This document shows, in pieces, positions 63,608 through 64,000 of a DNA stretch of 64,000 bases. The first letter of the stretch is position 1, and each line of letters begins with the position of its first letter. The DNA lies in the IMG/VR virus record IMGVR_UViG_3300006923_000013, positions 1 through 64,000 of that record. One strand, 5' to 3'. The notes below the pieces were generated by a model. The model had not been told where the DNA came from. It saw only the letters and a program-made list of their open reading frames with translations, and made no database searches. This DNA is from a virus. The translations under genes and the position numbers were made by a program.

Positions 63608-64000
63608 TAGCAATCTTTACATGTTGAACATTCCCATCCTTCTACCAATAATGGTAAGGCATCTAAAATTTCTCTAATTGTATCTTCAGAACCTTCGGCG
63701 CAATTGGTTGCGTTATAAGCTTTTAAAGCTGTAAGCAAACTATCCAATGTTCTGAAATTCTTATACAGTACATCTGTAGGGTTATCACAATTGACTCCAT
63801 AGCATTCATCTGTACAATCTAATACTATACGTTTAGCCATTTCCTTTAATATGCACTCGTAGTATTGTACTGTACATTCACACGATCCATTGTCCACAGT
63901 AGCGGTTGGATCATAATTAGATGCTGTAGGATCTGTACATCCAGAACAACCAGTGGCGTCTCCGTAGCAGTCTCCACATATATCCTTAGATAGATTATTC
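63607..64000 (-). CDS. Cys-rich repeat tail protein, 5'-truncated by window edge
   Basis: The frame stays open to the right edge at 64000, so the start lies outside the window; the internal GTG at 63897 is not the true start. The visible part begins near ICGDCYGDATGCSGCTDPTA, followed by SNYDPTATVDNGSC, the same repeat as in the next gene. It continues as a Cys-rich helical domain (YECILKEMAKRIVLDC) and ends with ECSTCKDC. It is probably a tail or fibre protein similar in style to its neighbour. Confidence 0.65.
   Translation of the reverse strand, partial: NNLSKDICGDCYGDATGCSGCTDPTASNYDPTATVDNGSCECTVQYYECILKEMAKRIVLDCTDECYGVNCDNPTDVLYKNFRTLDSLLTALKAYNATNCAEGSEDTIREILDALPLLVEGWECSTCKDC

Noticed and set aside
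1-64000. CRISPR array, integrase, transposon or tRNA cluster
   Set aside because: I found no regularly spaced direct repeats, recombinase motif, terminal inverted repeats or cloverleaf-forming sequences when reading both strands by eye.
1-64000. Stop-codon reassignment as in some crAss-like phages
   Set aside because: TAA, TGA and TAG all end plausible genes (for example TGA at 672, TAG at 19372 and 19678), and long genes read through without in-frame stops under the standard code.

Overview
The window looks like about 64 kb of a tailed phage of the crAss-like type (Crassvirales), infecting a host in the phylum Bacteroidota. Four observations support this. A giant minus-strand protein carries the DFDID catalytic motif typical of crAss-like virion RNA polymerases. 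A run of very large proteins lies directly downstream of tail-ring and muzzle-like genes. The genome is AT-rich with almost no Shine-Dalgarno sequences. The tail-tip genes carry domains common in marine Bacteroidota secreted proteins (DUF285/BspA-type repeats and GCTDP...DDGSC cysteine repeats). TAA, TGA and TAG all end genes, so I see no sign of stop-codon reassignment. Portal, large terminase and major capsid genes are not here; they probably lie beyond the right edge, upstream in the leftward operon. Both window edges cut through genes.

Layout. (1) 1-3.5 kb, plus strand: small orphan early genes, several with one membrane segment, and one membrane-anchored protein with an RNA polymerase alpha-CTD-like helical domain. 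(2) 3.5-12.9 kb, plus strand: a compact replication and recombination block. It holds a family A DNA polymerase, an SF2 helicase, a winged-helix/DnaT-like putative helicase loader, a DnaB-like helicase core, a Sak4-like ATPase, an SSB with a DLPF tail, a TOPRIM primase, a RusA-like resolvase and a RecE-like PD-(D/E)XK nuclease. (3) 12.9-19.8 kb: a MoxR AAA+ ATPase paired with a VWA protein, a small putative DNA-binding protein, a class II (B12-dependent) ribonucleotide reductase, an oppositely oriented overlapping gene pair resembling spanins, and two orphan genes. Strong plus-strand terminators end three transcription units.

(4) 19.8-49.8 kb, minus strand: five adjacent genes encode about 10,000 residues. 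Read in transcription order from the right they are a 2308-aa muzzle/P22 gp10-like tail protein, a Gly/Met-rich 1094-aa protein, an 866-aa protein with a C-terminal M15 peptidase, the 4392-aa RNA polymerase polyprotein (membrane-active-looking N terminus, zincin motif, DFDID core, nucleotidyltransferase-like C terminus) and a 1329-aa helical protein. I interpret the last four as virion cargo injected with the DNA. (5) 49.8-58.8 kb, minus strand: ring/connector-type proteins, a family of four small paralogous beta-rich structural proteins, a calcineurin-like phosphoesterase and other small virion proteins. (6) 58.8-64 kb, minus strand: three small membrane proteins (holin candidates), then adhesin-like proteins with LRR-like, DUF285, carbohydrate-binding-like and Cys-rich repeats.

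The two arms converge near 19.75 kb. The likely scheme is that injected cargo RNA polymerase transcribes the plus-strand early/replication arm and the minus-strand arm makes virions late. Minus-strand genes are packed tightly, with repeated TAATG stop-start overlaps that suggest translational coupling.
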